Positions 1 through 9,825 of a stretch of DNA of 64,000 nucleotides are shown here, piece after piece. Location: positions 2,531,501 to 2,595,500 of the forward strand of contig NZ_CP019426.1 of the NCBI RefSeq assembly GCF_009834515.1, given 5' to 3'. This stretch comes from Pseudomonas sp. R84 (GTDB taxonomy: Bacteria; Pseudomonadota; Gammaproteobacteria; Pseudomonadales; Pseudomonadaceae). Each line of letters starts with the position of its first letter. The first letter of the stretch is position 1. The position numbers and the translations under genes are program-made. The notes beneath the pieces were generated by a model that did no database searches, had not been told where the DNA came from, and saw only the letters and a list, made by a program, of their open reading frames with translations.

Positions 1-2
1 GA

Positions 3-329
3 CCGAGTGAAGCGTTGTTTTTTGCCAACGTTGAACGAATTCTGGGGGCGGCGTTACGGCTGATCCGCCATGCAGAGGTGCCGGTGCACACGGTGATTCT
101 GAGTCTTGAGGAGACGCCTGACCTGGATGGCACCAGTATTGAGGCGATGCAGGAGTTTTTCCTGCGGGTGCATCAGGAAGGCAAGCGATTGATTCTGGCG
201 CGGCTCAAGCATGAAGCGCTGACGGTGTTGGACGCATTGCCTGAAGTGCAGGCCAGCGGTGTGATCCTCAGCGGTTTGAGCGTCGATGGCGCCGTGCAGA
301 AAGCCCTCAAACCAGACCCCAAGGCATAA
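3..329 (+). CDS. SulP-family anion transporter, C-terminal STAS domain (partial)
   Basis: The reading frame is open from the first bases of the window, so this is the 3' end of a larger gene. The visible ~108 residues form a STAS domain: a beta strand with VILSLEE, then the DLDGTS loop and an alternating helix/strand pattern typical of the cytoplasmic tail of SulP sulfate/bicarbonate transporters. STAS domains regulate or anchor the membrane transporter. A stand-alone anti-sigma antagonist is less likely because the frame continues upstream of the first possible start. It is followed at once by a strong hairpin shared with acnB. Confidence 0.7.
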   Translation, partial: PSEALFFANVERILGAALRLIRHAEVPVHTVILSLEETPDLDGTSIEAMQEFFLRVHQEGKRLILARLKHEALTVLDALPEVQASGVILSGLSVDGAVQKALKPDPKA

Positions 330-330
330 A

Positions 331-366
331 AAAACGCCGCTCATCTCACGATGGGCGGCGTTTTTC
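331..366. terminator. Bidirectional intrinsic terminator
   Basis: A 16-bp inverted repeat (arms 331-346 and 351-366) with a 4-nt loop. A-tracts and T-tracts flank a GC-rich stem, so it works in both directions. It lies between the stop codons of the convergent SulP and acnB genes. Confidence 0.9.
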
Positions 367-380
367 ATTGCGTTGCAACG

Positions 381-2990
381 TTAGGCTTGAACGACCGGGA
401 TGTTGGCGTTCGCAGCAGCTTCACGGAACTCGGCGATCTGGTCGAAGGACAGATAGCGGTAGATATCGGCCGCCATGCTGTCGATCTTGCCAGCGTATTC
501 CATGTACTCCTCGACGGTCGGCAGGCGACCCAGGATCGAAGCCACGGACGCCAGCTCGGCCGAAGCCAGGTAGACGTTCGCGCCGTCGCCCAGACGGTTC
601 GGGAAGTTACGGGTCGACGTCGACACCACGGTGCTGTTCGGCTCTACACGTGCCTGGTTACCCATGCACAGCGAGCAGCCTGGCATTTCCATGCGTGCGC
701 CAGCCTTGCCGTAGATGCCGTAGTAGCCTTCTTCGGTCAGTTGGTGAGCGTCCATCTTGGTCGGCGGCGACAGCCACAGACGGGTTGGCAGCTGACCCTT
801 GACCTGATCCAGCAGCTTACCGGCAGCGCGGAAGTGACCGATGTTGGTCATGCACGAACCGATGAACACTTCGTCGATCTTCTCGCCAGCAACGCTGGAC
901 AGCAGACGGGCGTCGTCCGGATCGTTCGGCGCGCACAGTACCGGCTCGTTGATGTCGGCCAGATCGATTTCGATGACTTCGGCGTATTCGGCGTCGGCAT
1001 CGGCTTCCATCAGTTCCGGGTTGGCAACCCAGGCTTCCATCGCTTGAGCGCGACGTTCCAGAGTACGTGCATCGCCGTAGCCTTCACCGATCATCCAGCG
1101 CAGCAGGGTGATGTTGGAGTTCAGGTACTCGGTGATCGACTCTTTCGACAGCTTGATGGTGCAACCGGCAGCCGAACGTTCGGCCGAGGCGTCGGACAGT
1201 TCGAACGCCTGCTCCAGGGTCAGACCTTCCAGACCTTCGATTTCCAGGATGCGGCCGGAGAAGGCGTTTTTCTTGCCTTTCTTCTCGACGGTCAGCAGAC
1301 CGTTCTGGATGGCGAAGTAAGGAATGGCATGAACCAGGTCACGCAGGGTGATGCCAGGCTTCATTTTGCCTTTGAAACGCACCAGAATCGATTCCGGCAT
1401 GTCCAGCGGCATAACGCCGGTGGCAGCGGCAAACGCAACCAGACCGGAACCGGCCGGGAACGAAATGCCCATCGGGAAACGGGTGTGCGAGTCACCACCG
1501 GTACCGACGGTGTCTGGCAGCAGCATGCGGTTCAGCCACGAGTGGATGATGCCGTCGCCCGGACGCAGGGAAACGCCGCCGCGGGTCATGATGAAGTCAG
1601 GCAGGGTATGGTGGGTGGTCACGTCGATCGGCTTTGGATACGCCGCGGTGTGGCAGAACGACTGCATCACCAGATCAGCGGAGAAGCCCAGGCACGCCAG
1701 GTCTTTCAGTTCGTCACGGGTCATTGGACCGGTGGTGTCCTGAGAACCTACGGTGGTCATCTTCGGTTCGCAGTAGGTGCCAGGACGGATGCCTTTGCCT
1801 TCTGCCAGACCGCAAGCCTTGCCGACCATTTTCTGCGCCAGGGTGTAACCCTTGGTGCTTTCGATCGGTGCATCAGGCTTCTTGAACAGGTCGAACGGTG
1901 GCAGACCCAGTTCGGCGCGAGCCTTCTCGGTCAGGCCACGGCCGATGATCAGCGGGATACGGCCGCCGGCACGGACTTCGTCCAACAGCACCGGCGTCTT
2001 CATTTCGAAGGTGGTCAGGACTTCGTCGGTGCCGTGTTTGCAGACTTTGCCAGCATGCGGGTACAGGTCGATCACGTCGCCCATGTTCATGTTGGAAACG
2101 TCGAACTCGATTGGCAGTGCGCCGGCATCTTCCATGGTGTTGTAGAAGATCGGAGCGATTTTGCTGCCGAAGCAGAAACCGCCAGCACGCTTGTTCGGCA
2201 CGTAAGGAACGTCGTCGCCGAAGAACCACAGCACCGAGTTGGTGGCCGATTTACGCGAGGAACCGGTACCGACCACGTCACCGACGTAGGCGATCGGGAA
2301 GCCTTGACCGCGCATTTCTTCGATCTGCTTCATCGGGCCGATGGCGCCCTGCTGATCAGGAACGATGCCGTCACGGGCCATTTTCAGCATGGCCAGGGCG
2401 TGCAGCGGGATGTCTGGACGCGACCAGGCATCTGGAGCAGGGGACAGGTCGTCGGTGTTGGTTTCGCCGGTGACCTTGAATACGCGCAGGCTGATCTTGT
2501 CTTCCAGCGTTGGGCGGTTCTTGAACCACTCGCCGTCAGCCCAGGATTGCAGCACGGCTTTAGCGTGAGCATTGCCGTTCTTGGCTTTTTCCGCGACGTC
2601 GTGGAACGCATCGAACATCAGCAGGGTGTGCTTGAGTTGCGCGGCGGCGACTGGCGCCAGTTCGGCGTCGTCGAGCAGGTCAACCAGAGTGACGATGTTG
2701 TAGCCGCCCTGCATGGTGCCGAGCAGTTCTACAGCGCGCTTTTTGTCCAGCAGAGGGGAGGAAACTTCGCCCTTGGCCAGTGCAGACAGGAAACCGGCTT
2801 TAACGTAAGCCGCTTCGTCCACGCCTGGTGGAATGCGATTGGTGATCAGGTCAACGAGGAATTCTTCTTCGCCAGCCGGAGGGTTTTTCAGCAGCTCGAC
2901 CAGGCCTGCTGTTTGTTCGGCGTTAAGCGGCTGGGGAACGATACCCAGGGCTGCACGCTCTTCGATATGTTTGCGGTAGGCTTCAAGCAC
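381..2990 (-). CDS. acnB: Aconitate hydratase B / 2-methylisocitrate dehydratase
   Basis: Cytoplasmic [4Fe-4S] enzyme of the TCA cycle that isomerises citrate and isocitrate; AcnB also rehydrates 2-methyl-cis-aconitate. The protein is 869 residues, the usual AcnB length, with the AcnB domain order (N-terminal HEAT-like domain, then swivel and aconitase domains). The three cluster ligands are visible as Cys713 (GSCMTN) and Cys772/Cys775 (CSLCMGNQ). The frame extends 16 codons upstream, but the family start VLEAYRKH fits a GTG at 2990, with a GAGG ribosome site 9 nt before it. Transcription ends at the terminator at 331-366. Upstream is a long untranslated stretch with a nested palindrome. Very sure of the identity. 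Confidence 0.97.
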   Translation of the reverse strand: MLEAYRKHIEERAALGIVPQPLNAEQTAGLVELLKNPPAGEEEFLVDLITNRIPPGVDEAAYVKAGFLSALAKGEVSSPLLDKKRAVELLGTMQGGYNIVTLVDLLDDAELAPVAAAQLKHTLLMFDAFHDVAEKAKNGNAHAKAVLQSWADGEWFKNRPTLEDKISLRVFKVTGETNTDDLSPAPDAWSRPDIPLHALAMLKMARDGIVPDQQGAIGPMKQIEEMRGQGFPIAYVGDVVGTGSSRKSATNSVLWFFGDDVPYVPNKRAGGFCFGSKIAPIFYNTMEDAGALPIEFDVSNMNMGDVIDLYPHAGKVCKHGTDEVLTTFEMKTPVLLDEVRAGGRIPLIIGRGLTEKARAELGLPPFDLFKKPDAPIESTKGYTLAQKMVGKACGLAEGKGIRPGTYCEPKMTTVGSQDTTGPMTRDELKDLACLGFSADLVMQSFCHTAAYPKPIDVTTHHTLPDFIMTRGGVSLRPGDGIIHSWLNRMLLPDTVGTGGDSHTRFPMGISFPAGSGLVAFAAATGVMPLDMPESILVRFKGKMKPGITLRDLVHAIPYFAIQNGLLTVEKKGKKNAFSGRILEIEGLEGLTLEQAFELSDASAERSAAGCTIKLSKESITEYLNSNITLLRWMIGEGYGDARTLERRAQAMEAWVANPELMEADADAEYAEVIEIDLADINEPVLCAPNDPDDARLLSSVAGEKIDEVFIGSCMTNIGHFRAAGKLLDQVKGQLPTRLWLSPPTKMDAHQLTEEGYYGIYGKAGARMEMPGCSLCMGNQARVEPNSTVVSTSTRNFPNRLGDGANVYLASAELASVASILGRLPTVEEYMEYAGKIDSMAADIYRYLSFDQIAEFREAAANANIPVVQA

Positions 2991-3110
2991 AGTTATTACC
3001 CTCATCAGTGGTCCCAAATGGGTGTCCGGGACGCTCATCCCGAAATTGCCGTACTCATGCTCCTCACGACGTTGTGGGTCGTTCGGCCAGAATTACCGGC
3101 AATTCCTTAC

Positions 3111-3251
3111 AGAAGCTGCTTTCAAAGTTTTACGCCTGCAGAACGGGGAACTGATGAGGGTTGGCGCTGGATTTTTCCCCGCTGGAAAAATCCCTCGCCA
3201 ACACCGCTCTGAAGGAACGACTGTGCTCGTGACGCTTTGAAAACAGCTTCT
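3111..3251. repeat. Large nested imperfect palindrome upstream of acnB
   Basis: The gap 2991-3458 has no gene. Within it, arms at 3111-3127 and 3235-3251 pair over 17 bp with one G-T wobble. Inside them a second hairpin (about 3155-3203) has two stem blocks, GTTGGCG/CGCCAAC and GATTTTTCC/GGAAAAATC, split by small internal loops. It ends about 120 nt before the acnB start codon, so it could lie in the acnB leader, be a separate small RNA, or be a mobile repeat. There is no protein evidence in this gap. Confidence 0.6.
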
Positions 3252-3458
3252 AACGGACATTGGCGCCTTAAAAGGCTGGCTGATTCTACGGCAAAAAAAA
3301 TTTAAAGGTAAGTCGGGCACTATTGGACTTTCGTGGCAATGCGCGTGTCTGGGTCAAACGCGCGGTGCGACTGAGACCCTGATGTTTGAGGGGTGATCAA
3401 TGCCCGACAAAGGGCTAACATGCCGACCTGTTCCGCGTTTCAGTGTTTTGCCTATCTT

Positions 3459-3929
3459 ATGCCCAATCAGACCATCAAGACCCCCTGCGTCGGCCTCTGC
3501 TCCACTGTTTACGGTGATCTGGTGTGCCGTGGCTGCAAGCGTTTCCACCACGAAGTGATCCACTGGAATGGGTACAACGAGGAGGAAAAGCGCGCGGTGT
3601 GGTTGCGTCTGGAGCAATTGCTGTCACAAGTGATGGCAGGCAAGGTCGAGATTTTCGATTCGGCGCGCCTGCGCGAGCAACTGGAGCAGCGCAAGATCCG
3701 CTTCGTGCCGCATCAGTCGGAATATTGCTGGGCGTATCAGCTGATTGCTCGCGGTGCGCGGGTGATCATTAATCTGGAAGCCTACGGAATGGTGTTGCTG
3801 CCGGAGTTTCGCGACTGGAACCTGCCGGAACTGCGCGATGCCATTGATCGGGAATTCTTCCTGCTGTCGGAAGCGCATTATCAGCGCTACATCGCCCCGG
3901 GCTTTTTGAAAGACGCTTTCGGCGCCTAG
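3459..3929 (+). CDS. DUF1289-domain protein
   Basis: Small conserved protein of unknown function, 156 residues. The N-terminal third is a DUF1289 module with regularly spaced cysteines (TPCVGLC, then CRGCKRFHHEV), suggesting a metal-binding knuckle. The rest is a Pseudomonas-type extension with no motif I recognise. An upstream ATG at 3393 gives a longer frame, but family proteins begin near MPNQTIKTPC, so the ATG at 3459 was chosen although no clear Shine-Dalgarno precedes it. It is divergent from acnB across the palindrome-bearing gap and is followed by REP elements. Confidence 0.85.
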   Translation: MPNQTIKTPCVGLCSTVYGDLVCRGCKRFHHEVIHWNGYNEEEKRAVWLRLEQLLSQVMAGKVEIFDSARLREQLEQRKIRFVPHQSEYCWAYQLIARGARVIINLEAYGMVLLPEFRDWNLPELRDAIDREFFLLSEAHYQRYIAPGFLKDAFGA

Positions 3930-3934
3930 AAGCT

Positions 3935-4066
3935 TCGCGAGCAGGCTCGCCCCACATTTGGAATGCGTACCCCTGTAGGAGTGAGCCTGCTCGCGATGGG
4001 GCCGGTACATTCAACATAGTCTTCGGCCAATACACCGCCATCGCGAGCAGGCTCACTCCTACAGGG
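3935..4066. repeat. REP/REPIN cluster (three units)
   Basis: Three copies of a roughly 23-nt REP core (GAGCCTGCTCGCGA or its complement) at 3935-3955, 3974-3999 and 4038-4065, in alternating orientation, so neighbours can fold into a REPIN hairpin. It lies between the convergent DUF1289 and universal-stress genes. Confidence 0.9.
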
Positions 4067-4088
4067 ATCGCATTTCAAATGTGGCTGT

Positions 4089-4952
4089 TCAGTGTTTCAC
4101 CGCCAACTCCACCAGATGATCCTCAACCTCCTGCGGTTTGAGCACCAGCACATCGCTCTCCAGTGCATCCAGCACAACTTCCGCCGTATTCCCGATCAAC
4201 GCCCCTGACAACCCGGTACGCGCCACCGTGCCAATCACGGTCACCGCTGCCTGCAGCTTGTGCGCCATGAACGGGATCAACACATCCGCCGGGCCTTCCT
4301 CGATGTGCAGGTGCTCGTCATCGACATCGAATTCCGCCTGAAACGCCCGGCATTGCTCGCGATAACGCGCCTCGATGGTTTCACTCAGTTGCAGCGTCGG
4401 GTCCGCTGCTGACAGCATCGGCGATGGATGCGCGGCGATCACATGCAAATGCGCTTTGGCCAGACTGGCAATGTCGTAGCCATGATCAATGATCGTTGTG
4501 TGCAGATGCCGGTGCTCACCATCGGCATTGCCCACGTCCACCGCCGCCAGAATCACCTTGTCCTTCCACGAACCGGCGGTTTTCACCAGCAACACCGGGG
4601 TAGGGCAGTGGCGCAATAGCTTCCAGTCCGCCGGGGTCAGCAGGGCTTTTTTCAACGAACTGTCAGGGAAATGCTGTTTGATCACCAACCCGCAACCTTC
4701 GGCCTGCTGCACATCGATGATGGTTTCGTGCAGGCTCTCGTTCCACGCCTGCTCGGTGGTCACGCTGTAGCCGTCGGCCAGCAGTGCGGCTTTGAGCACG
4801 CCGAGCATACCGGCGTGATCGTGCTTCTTGTCGCACACCAGCAGGTGCAGATGGGCCTGGGTCACGCCCGCGATCAACTTGGCGCGCTTGAGCGCCAGGC
4901 TTTCCGAATGTTCGGGTTCGATGACCACCAGAATGCTGCGAATGGCTTGCAT
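4089..4952 (-). CDS. Universal stress protein with two Usp domains (UspE-like)
   Basis: A 287-residue cytoplasmic protein made of two tandem Usp folds (about 1-140 and 150-285). Each begins with a hydrophobic strand (ILVVIEP; VILAAVDV) and the second ends with the nucleotide-loop pattern GTVARTGLSG then GNTAEVVL, as in ATP-binding Usp domains. Tandem-domain UspE proteins are linked to general stress survival; the specific role here is inferred. The frame reads far upstream, but the ATG at 4952 has a GGAG site at proper spacing and the expected MQAIRSILVV start. Its promoter region backs onto that of miaE. Confidence 0.9.
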   Translation of the reverse strand: MQAIRSILVVIEPEHSESLALKRAKLIAGVTQAHLHLLVCDKKHDHAGMLGVLKAALLADGYSVTTEQAWNESLHETIIDVQQAEGCGLVIKQHFPDSSLKKALLTPADWKLLRHCPTPVLLVKTAGSWKDKVILAAVDVGNADGEHRHLHTTIIDHGYDIASLAKAHLHVIAAHPSPMLSAADPTLQLSETIEARYREQCRAFQAEFDVDDEHLHIEEGPADVLIPFMAHKLQAAVTVIGTVARTGLSGALIGNTAEVVLDALESDVLVLKPQEVEDHLVELAVKH

Positions 4953-5102
4953 GAGCGGAGTCTCCAGCAAAGAAAAGGCACGGCGTTGCACAACTATAGT
5001 TGCTGCTCGATCATGCGCGACTTGATGCATATCAACGCCAGCCGCTGGTGGTCTGCGGGCAGGCCGGTATAATCGGCGCCCTTCGCTCGAACACCTTTTA
5101 CC

Positions 5103-5720
5103 GTGAGCCCCATGATCCTTCCCGAAATCCACGAATTCCTTGGCTGCCGCACCCCCGACGCCTGGGTTCAGGCGGCACTGGCCGATCAGGAAACCCTGCT
5201 GATCGACCACAAGAACTGCGAGTTCAAGGCTGCCAGCACCGCCCTGAGCCTGATTGCCAAGTACCATTCCCACGTCGACCTGATCAACATGATGTCGCGT
5301 CTGGCCCGGGAAGAACTGGTGCACCACGAGCAGGTCATGCGCATCATGAAACGGCGCAAGATCGAACTGCGCCAGCTCCACGCCGGTCGTTATGCCTCGG
5401 GCTTGCGCAAGGTCGTGCGCAGCCACGAGCCGGTGAAACTGGTGGATACGCTGGTGGTCGGCGCGTTTATCGAAGCGCGCAGTTGCGAGCGGTTCGAAGC
5501 GCTGGTGCCGCATCTGGACGAAGAACTCGGCAAGTTCTACTTTGGCCTGCTGAAAAGCGAGGCGCGGCATTTTCAGGGGTATTTGAAGCTGGCCTATCAG
5601 TACGGTGATGCGAAAGATATTGCCCAGGTCATCGACAAGGTCCGCGCCGCCGAGCAGGAACTGATCGAATCGCCGGATGAAGAGTTTCGCTTCCACAGCG
5701 GTGTGCCTGCCAACACTTAA
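5103..5720 (+). CDS. miaE: tRNA-(2-methylthio-N6-isopentenyladenosine-37) hydroxylase
   Basis: MiaE hydroxylates the isopentenyl group of ms2i6A at position 37 of tRNAs reading UNN codons, using a non-haem di-iron centre. The 205-residue length matches the family. Iron-ligand glutamates and histidines are visible in EELVHHEQ and SEARHFQGY, with further acidic residues near DHKNCE. The start is uncertain: a GTG at 5103 or an ATG at 5112, neither with a strong ribosome site. It is monocistronic, divergent from the stress-protein gene, and ends just before a long perfect inverted repeat. Confidence 0.95.
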   Translation: MSPMILPEIHEFLGCRTPDAWVQAALADQETLLIDHKNCEFKAASTALSLIAKYHSHVDLINMMSRLAREELVHHEQVMRIMKRRKIELRQLHAGRYASGLRKVVRSHEPVKLVDTLVVGAFIEARSCERFEALVPHLDEELGKFYFGLLKSEARHFQGYLKLAYQYGDAKDIAQVIDKVRAAEQELIESPDEEFRFHSGVPANT

Positions 5721-5724
5721 AGAT

Positions 5725-5804
5725 CAAAAGATCGCAGCCTTCGGCAGCTCCTACACTTGGAAATGCGTTTCCCTGTAGGAGCTGCCGAAGGCTGCGATCT
5801 TTTG
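5725..5804. repeat. 31-bp perfect inverted repeat (second REP-like family)
   Basis: Arms 5725-5755 and 5774-5804 are exact reverse complements over 31 bp with an 18-nt loop. The core (CTGCCGAAGGCTGCGATC) differs from the GAGCCTGCTCGCGA family and recurs singly or degraded at 39314-39372 and 62151-62182. It may also stop transcription after miaE. Confidence 0.9.
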
Positions 5805-5950
5805 CGTTTGAATGTTAAAAACTCTTAAGAGTATGAAACATCACCGAAAACCGGCCCCAGCGGCCGGTTTTTGCTGCCTGAAGCAAACGCCTTCAGCGCG
5901 ATTGCCGCCATAATGCCGACCACTTCACACTTGGGTGGCAGACGGTCGTT

Positions 5951-6658
5951 ATGGATAACCTGGGTTTTGGCAAAGTTCTGTTGGTGGAAGACGATGAGCG
6001 TCTGGCGGCGCTGATCGCGCACTTTCTCGAACAACACGGCTACGAGGTGCGCACCGTGCTGCGCGGCGACCTGGCCGTGGCTGCCTTTCTGGAATTCAAG
6101 CCGAAAGTCGTGGTGCTCGACCTGATGTTGCCGGGGCAGAGCGGTTTGCACGTGTGCCGCGAGATTCGCAGTGTATCGGACACGCCGATCGTGATTCTGA
6201 CTGCCAAGGAGGACGATCTCGACCACATTCTCGGGCTGGAATCCGGCGCCGATGACTATGTGATCAAACCGATCAAGCCGCCGGTGTTGCTGGCCCGGCT
6301 GCGGGCGCTGCAACGGCGCCAGGTGCCGGATAGCAATGTCGTCAGTTTTCTGGAGTTCGGCCAGTTGAGCGTCGACCGCAGTTGTCGGGAAGTGCGGCTG
6401 GCGGGCGAGGTCATCGAAATGACCACCATGGAATTCGAGCTGCTGTGGTTGCTGGCCAGCGCGGCCGGCAAGGTGCTGTCGCGTGATGACATCCTCAATC
6501 GCATGCGCGGGATCGCCTTCGACGGGCTCAATCGCAGCGTCGACGTTTACATCAGCAAGTTGCGCAACAAACTCAAAGACAACCCCCGTGAGCCGATGTG
6601 CATCAAGACCGTGTGGGGCAAGGGTTATCTGTTCAATCCGTTCGCGTGGGAGCTGTAG
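5951..6658 (+). CDS. OmpR-family response regulator (RstA-like)
   Basis: A 235-residue regulator. The receiver domain (about 8-120) has the acidic pair in VEDDE, the phospho-acceptor Asp in VLDLMLPG, the Thr/Ser position in ILTAKEDD and the conserved Lys in YVIKPI. The C-terminal winged helix (about 140-232) includes LLWLLASAAGKVLSRDDI and VDVYISKLRNKL. The next gene, its kinase, begins immediately after the stop codon, so the two are surely co-transcribed. The layout and kinase resemble E. coli RstA/RstB; the signal and targets are not evident from this locus. Confidence 0.92.
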   Translation: MDNLGFGKVLLVEDDERLAALIAHFLEQHGYEVRTVLRGDLAVAAFLEFKPKVVVLDLMLPGQSGLHVCREIRSVSDTPIVILTAKEDDLDHILGLESGADDYVIKPIKPPVLLARLRALQRRQVPDSNVVSFLEFGQLSVDRSCREVRLAGEVIEMTTMEFELLWLLASAAGKVLSRDDILNRMRGIAFDGLNRSVDVYISKLRNKLKDNPREPMCIKTVWGKGYLFNPFAWEL

Positions 6659-7945
6659 ATGCTGCGGTTATTTCTCGGGCTGTTTCTGGTCATGACAATT
6701 GGTCTGGTGCTGGCGTTGCAGACGGTCGAACGTACCTTTGATGCCTTGCTCGATTACCAGATGCAGGACTACAACCGTGAGGCCGTGCGCGGGCAGGCAT
6801 GGACATTGGGCCAGCAGTTGTGTGACCTCGACGGCCCGGCCCGGGAAAAGCAGCTAGAAACGATCCGCCCGCATTACGGCTTGGGGCTGACGCTGGTCGA
6901 CACTTCTGAACTCGCCCTGAGTGACGAGGAAAAGGCCGAACTGGCCAAAGGGTTGCTGGTGATCCGCGACAAGTACACCCAGTACATTTCGGCGATTGAT
7001 GAGGGGCCGCAATTACTCAGTATTCGCTTGCCGGCCGAGCCGAGTCTGATGCCGTTCTACATCGCCGGCGCCTACCTGATGATTGCCGTGATGATCGGCA
7101 TCGTCCTGTTTTTCTGGGTGCGTCCGCACTGGCGCGATCTGGAGAAACTGCGTCTGGCCGCCGAGCGTTTCGGCGACAACGATCTGTCGGTGCGCATCCA
7201 GTTGTCGAAGCGCTCGAACATCCGCGATCTGGCCGAGCACTTCAACCTGATGGCCGCACGCATCGAAGGCCTGATCGCCAACCAGCGTGAGCTGACCAAC
7301 GCCGTCTCCCACGAACTGCGCACACCGATTGCGCGGCTGTCGTTTGAACTCGACCAGCTCAAACAGCAACCGGACGCCAGTCAGAACCGCGAGCTGATTG
7401 CCGACATGTACGCCGACCTCGGCGAACTCGAGGAAATGGTCTCGGAACTGCTGACCTACGCCAGCCTCGAGCGCGGTGCGACGGTAATCAAACGCGAAAA
7501 CATTCAGGCTGCCAATTGGCTCGACAGTGTGGTTGGCAGCGTGGCGCTGGAGGCCGAAGCGGCGGGAGTGCAATTGCTGATCGGTGATTGCCGGCTCGAC
7601 ACCGTGCGTATCGAGCCGCGATTCATGGCGCGGGCGGTGATCAATCTGCTGCGCAACGCGATTCGTTACGCCGAGCAGCGAGTTGAGGTGACGCTGGTGC
7701 GCACCGGCGATTATTACGAAGTGCGGGTCAACGATGATGGGCCGGGCGTACCGGTGCATGGGCGGGAGAAGATCTTCGAACCGTTTTCGCGGCTGGATGC
7801 CAGCCGGGATCGGCGTACGGGTGGGTTTGGCTTGGGTTTGGCGTTGGTGCGCCGAGTGTCGCAGTCCCATGGCGGGCAGGTTGAAGTGGGCGATTCGGCT
7901 TGGGGTGGGGCGTCGTTCCGGATGACCTGGGCGCATCTGGATTGA
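6659..7945 (+). CDS. Sensor histidine kinase (RstB-like)
   Basis: Inner-membrane partner of the preceding regulator, 428 residues. There is an N-terminal membrane segment (about 2-20), a ~110-residue periplasmic sensor region, a second membrane segment (about 125-148), a HAMP linker, the phospho-acceptor His in AVSHELRTP, then the HATPase with an N box (NLLRNAIRYA), DDGPGVP and GGFGLGLAL. The start ATG abuts the regulator's stop codon without a gap. No neighbouring target gene is obvious, so its stimulus is unknown. RstB resemblance is by overall size and layout. Confidence 0.92.
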   Translation: MLRLFLGLFLVMTIGLVLALQTVERTFDALLDYQMQDYNREAVRGQAWTLGQQLCDLDGPAREKQLETIRPHYGLGLTLVDTSELALSDEEKAELAKGLLVIRDKYTQYISAIDEGPQLLSIRLPAEPSLMPFYIAGAYLMIAVMIGIVLFFWVRPHWRDLEKLRLAAERFGDNDLSVRIQLSKRSNIRDLAEHFNLMAARIEGLIANQRELTNAVSHELRTPIARLSFELDQLKQQPDASQNRELIADMYADLGELEEMVSELLTYASLERGATVIKRENIQAANWLDSVVGSVALEAEAAGVQLLIGDCRLDTVRIEPRFMARAVINLLRNAIRYAEQRVEVTLVRTGDYYEVRVNDDGPGVPVHGREKIFEPFSRLDASRDRRTGGFGLGLALVRRVSQSHGGQVEVGDSAWGGASFRMTWAHLD

Positions 7946-7968
7946 ATGCTGTTGCCTGCGCCGGCCCC

Positions 7969-8098
7969 TTCGCGAGCAGGCTCGCTCCCACAAATGGAAT
8001 GCGTTCTTCTGTGGGAGCGAGCCTGCTCGCGAAAGCGTCGGGTCAGTCAGCATGGGTGTGTCTGATCCACCGCTATCGCGAGCAGGCTCGCTCCTACA
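7969..8098. repeat. REP/REPIN cluster (three units)
   Basis: REP cores at about 7969-7991, 8010-8033 and 8076-8098 in alternating orientation. The first two form an inverted pair around an 18-nt spacer. They fill the gap between the convergent kinase and GFA genes. Confidence 0.9.
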
Positions 8099-8109
8099 GG
8101 GGGCACGGT

Positions 8110-8598
8110 TCAGCGGGTCAAGCCGAGACGTTCATGCCACTGGGCAATGGATTCTTCGGGGTAGACGTCGAACTGTTGGTCTTTGGTTTTGGCCTCGACT
8201 TCGACCCAGGGTGCTTTCGAACCGAGCATCAGATGTGTGTGCTCCGGCGGCACCGGCAAAGGCGTGTCGATGGCCGAGGCGAACGGGTGGATCAGCTCCG
8301 GCCATTCAGGGCTGAACAGCCACAAACCGCTGCCACACAGTGAGCAGAAATGGCGTTCGGCCGTGCTGCGATGGGCGCGCTTGTCGCCTTCGTCTTTCAT
8401 CTTCGCGTGGTAAACGCTGATGTGTTTGCGCCCGCGCACTTTGAGACTGGTCGCGTCGCCGCCGAGGTTTATCGCATAACCGCCACCGCCCTGGGTCTTG
8501 CGGCAGATCGAGCAGTAGCAGCGTTGATAAGGGTAGGGGTGGGCGCTGGTGAGGCTGAATGTGACCTCGCCGCAATGGCAGGAGCCTTCGAGATGCAT
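8110..8598 (-). CDS. GFA / CENP-V family zinc protein
   Basis: A 162-residue protein of the GFA family, named for the reported glutathione-dependent formaldehyde-activating enzyme, though most members have unknown substrates. Three cysteine clusters that hold zinc are visible: SCHCGEV near residue 7, RCYCSICRK near 27 and CSLCGSG near 85. The ATG at 8598 has a GGAGAG ribosome site. It is divergent from the glutaminase gene, whose longer upstream frame runs antisense through this gene and is not used. Confidence 0.9.
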   Translation of the reverse strand: MHLEGSCHCGEVTFSLTSAHPYPYQRCYCSICRKTQGGGGYAINLGGDATSLKVRGRKHISVYHAKMKDEGDKRAHRSTAERHFCSLCGSGLWLFSPEWPELIHPFASAIDTPLPVPPEHTHLMLGSKAPWVEVEAKTKDQQFDVYPEESIAQWHERLGLTR

Positions 8599-8736
8599 GG
8601 GAGCTCTCCGGTTTCTGAATGTGCGGTTGAGCCTAGAACATTCAGTGCGATGGCGGTCGGTGTGATTCGACGGGCGGGCGCAGCGTCTAGCCCCAGTGTC
8701 CCCGCAATCCCATGGGGCGAGACTTCGGAACCCGGC

Positions 8737-9645
8737 ATGCAAGCGCTGTTGAACGAGATTCTTGACGCTGTCCGCCCGCTGATCGGGCAAGGCAAGGTGG
8801 CTGACTACATTCCCGCCCTCGGCACTGTGCCGGCCAATCAACTGGGCATCGCCGTGTACGGCAACGACGGCGAGATGTATTGCGCCGGGGACGCCGAGAC
8901 ACCGTTCTCGGTGCAGAGTATTTCCAAGGTGTTCAGCCTGGTGCAGGCGATCGATCATTCCGGCGAAGCGATCTGGGAGCGCCTTGGTCACGAGCCGTCC
9001 GGGCAGCCGTTCAACTCGCTGGTGCAGCTGGAATTCGAGCGCGGTCGGCCACGCAACCCATTCATCAATGCCGGTGCGCTGGTGATCTGCGATATCAACC
9101 AGTCACGCTTTGCCGCACCGACCCTGTCGATGCGCGATTTCGTCCGGCGCCTGTCAGGCAATCCGCAGATCATGATCGACGGCAAAGTCGCCGATTCTGA
9201 ATATCAACACCGTGCGCGCAATGCGGCGATGGCGTATCTGATGCAGTCGTTCGGCAATTTTCACAACGATGTCGAAGCGGTGCTGCGCAGCTATTTCAGC
9301 CACTGCGCGTTGCGCATGAACTGCATTGATCTGGCGCGGGCGTTCTGCTTTCTGGCCAACGACGGTTTTTGCAAACACAGCGGCGAACAGATCCTCACGC
9401 GTCGGCAAACCCAGCAGGTCAACTCGATCATGGCCACCAGCGGGCTGTATGACGAAGCGGGTAACTTCGCTTACCGCGTTGGCTTGCCGGGCAAGAGCGG
9501 CGTTGGTGGCGGGATTGTCGCGGTGGTGCCAGGGCAGTTCACGGTGTGCGTGTGGTCGCCGGAATTGAATGCGGCGGGGAACTCGCTGGCGGGGATGGCG
9601 GCGCTGGAGATGCTCAGTTCGCGGATTGGCTGGTCAGTATTTTGA
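8737..9645 (+). CDS. glsB: Glutaminase
   Basis: Hydrolyses L-glutamine to glutamate and ammonia in the cytoplasm. The 302-residue length is standard for bacterial GlsB. The beta-lactamase-like catalytic pair is in SVQSISKVF (Ser61, Lys64), with the family signatures NPFINAGAL and [12 protein letters not shown]. The open frame extends more than 380 nt upstream, but homology begins at the ATG at 8737. The ProA-like dehydrogenase that follows uses a glutamate-type fold, so a shared role in glutamine/glutamate metabolism is possible but not shown, as REP elements lie between the two. Confidence 0.95.
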   Translation: MQALLNEILDAVRPLIGQGKVADYIPALGTVPANQLGIAVYGNDGEMYCAGDAETPFSVQSISKVFSLVQAIDHSGEAIWERLGHEPSGQPFNSLVQLEFERGRPRNPFINAGALVICDINQSRFAAPTLSMRDFVRRLSGNPQIMIDGKVADSEYQHRARNAAMAYLMQSFGNFHNDVEAVLRSYFSHCALRMNCIDLARAFCFLANDGFCKHSGEQILTRRQTQQVNSIMATSGLYDEAGNFAYRVGLPGKSGVGGGIVAVVPGQFTVCVWSPELNAAGNSLAGMAALEMLSSRIGWSVF

Positions 9646-9661
9646 TCTGAAACCCAATCCC

Positions 9662-9750
9662 TGTAGGAGTGAGCCTGCTCGCGATAGCTTAGTGTCAGTC
9701 AACATGTGTATATCTGATCCACCGTTATCGCGAGCAGGCTCACTCCTACA
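9662..9750. repeat. REPIN (inverted REP pair)
   Basis: REP cores at 9662-9684 and 9727-9750 in opposite orientation around a ~40-nt spacer, lying between the glutaminase and the ProA-like gene. Confidence 0.88.
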
Positions 9751-9825
9751 AGGGGTTTTGTGTTGCCTGGGGAGAGGGTGTTCCTATACATTTTCCGGCC
9801 GCTCCCTGCATGGTGAATCCGCTTC

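Noticed and set aside
351..3212. 953-codon open frame on the plus strand
   Set aside because: It is antisense to acnB, which has all its active-site cysteines; long antisense frames are common in GC-rich genes.
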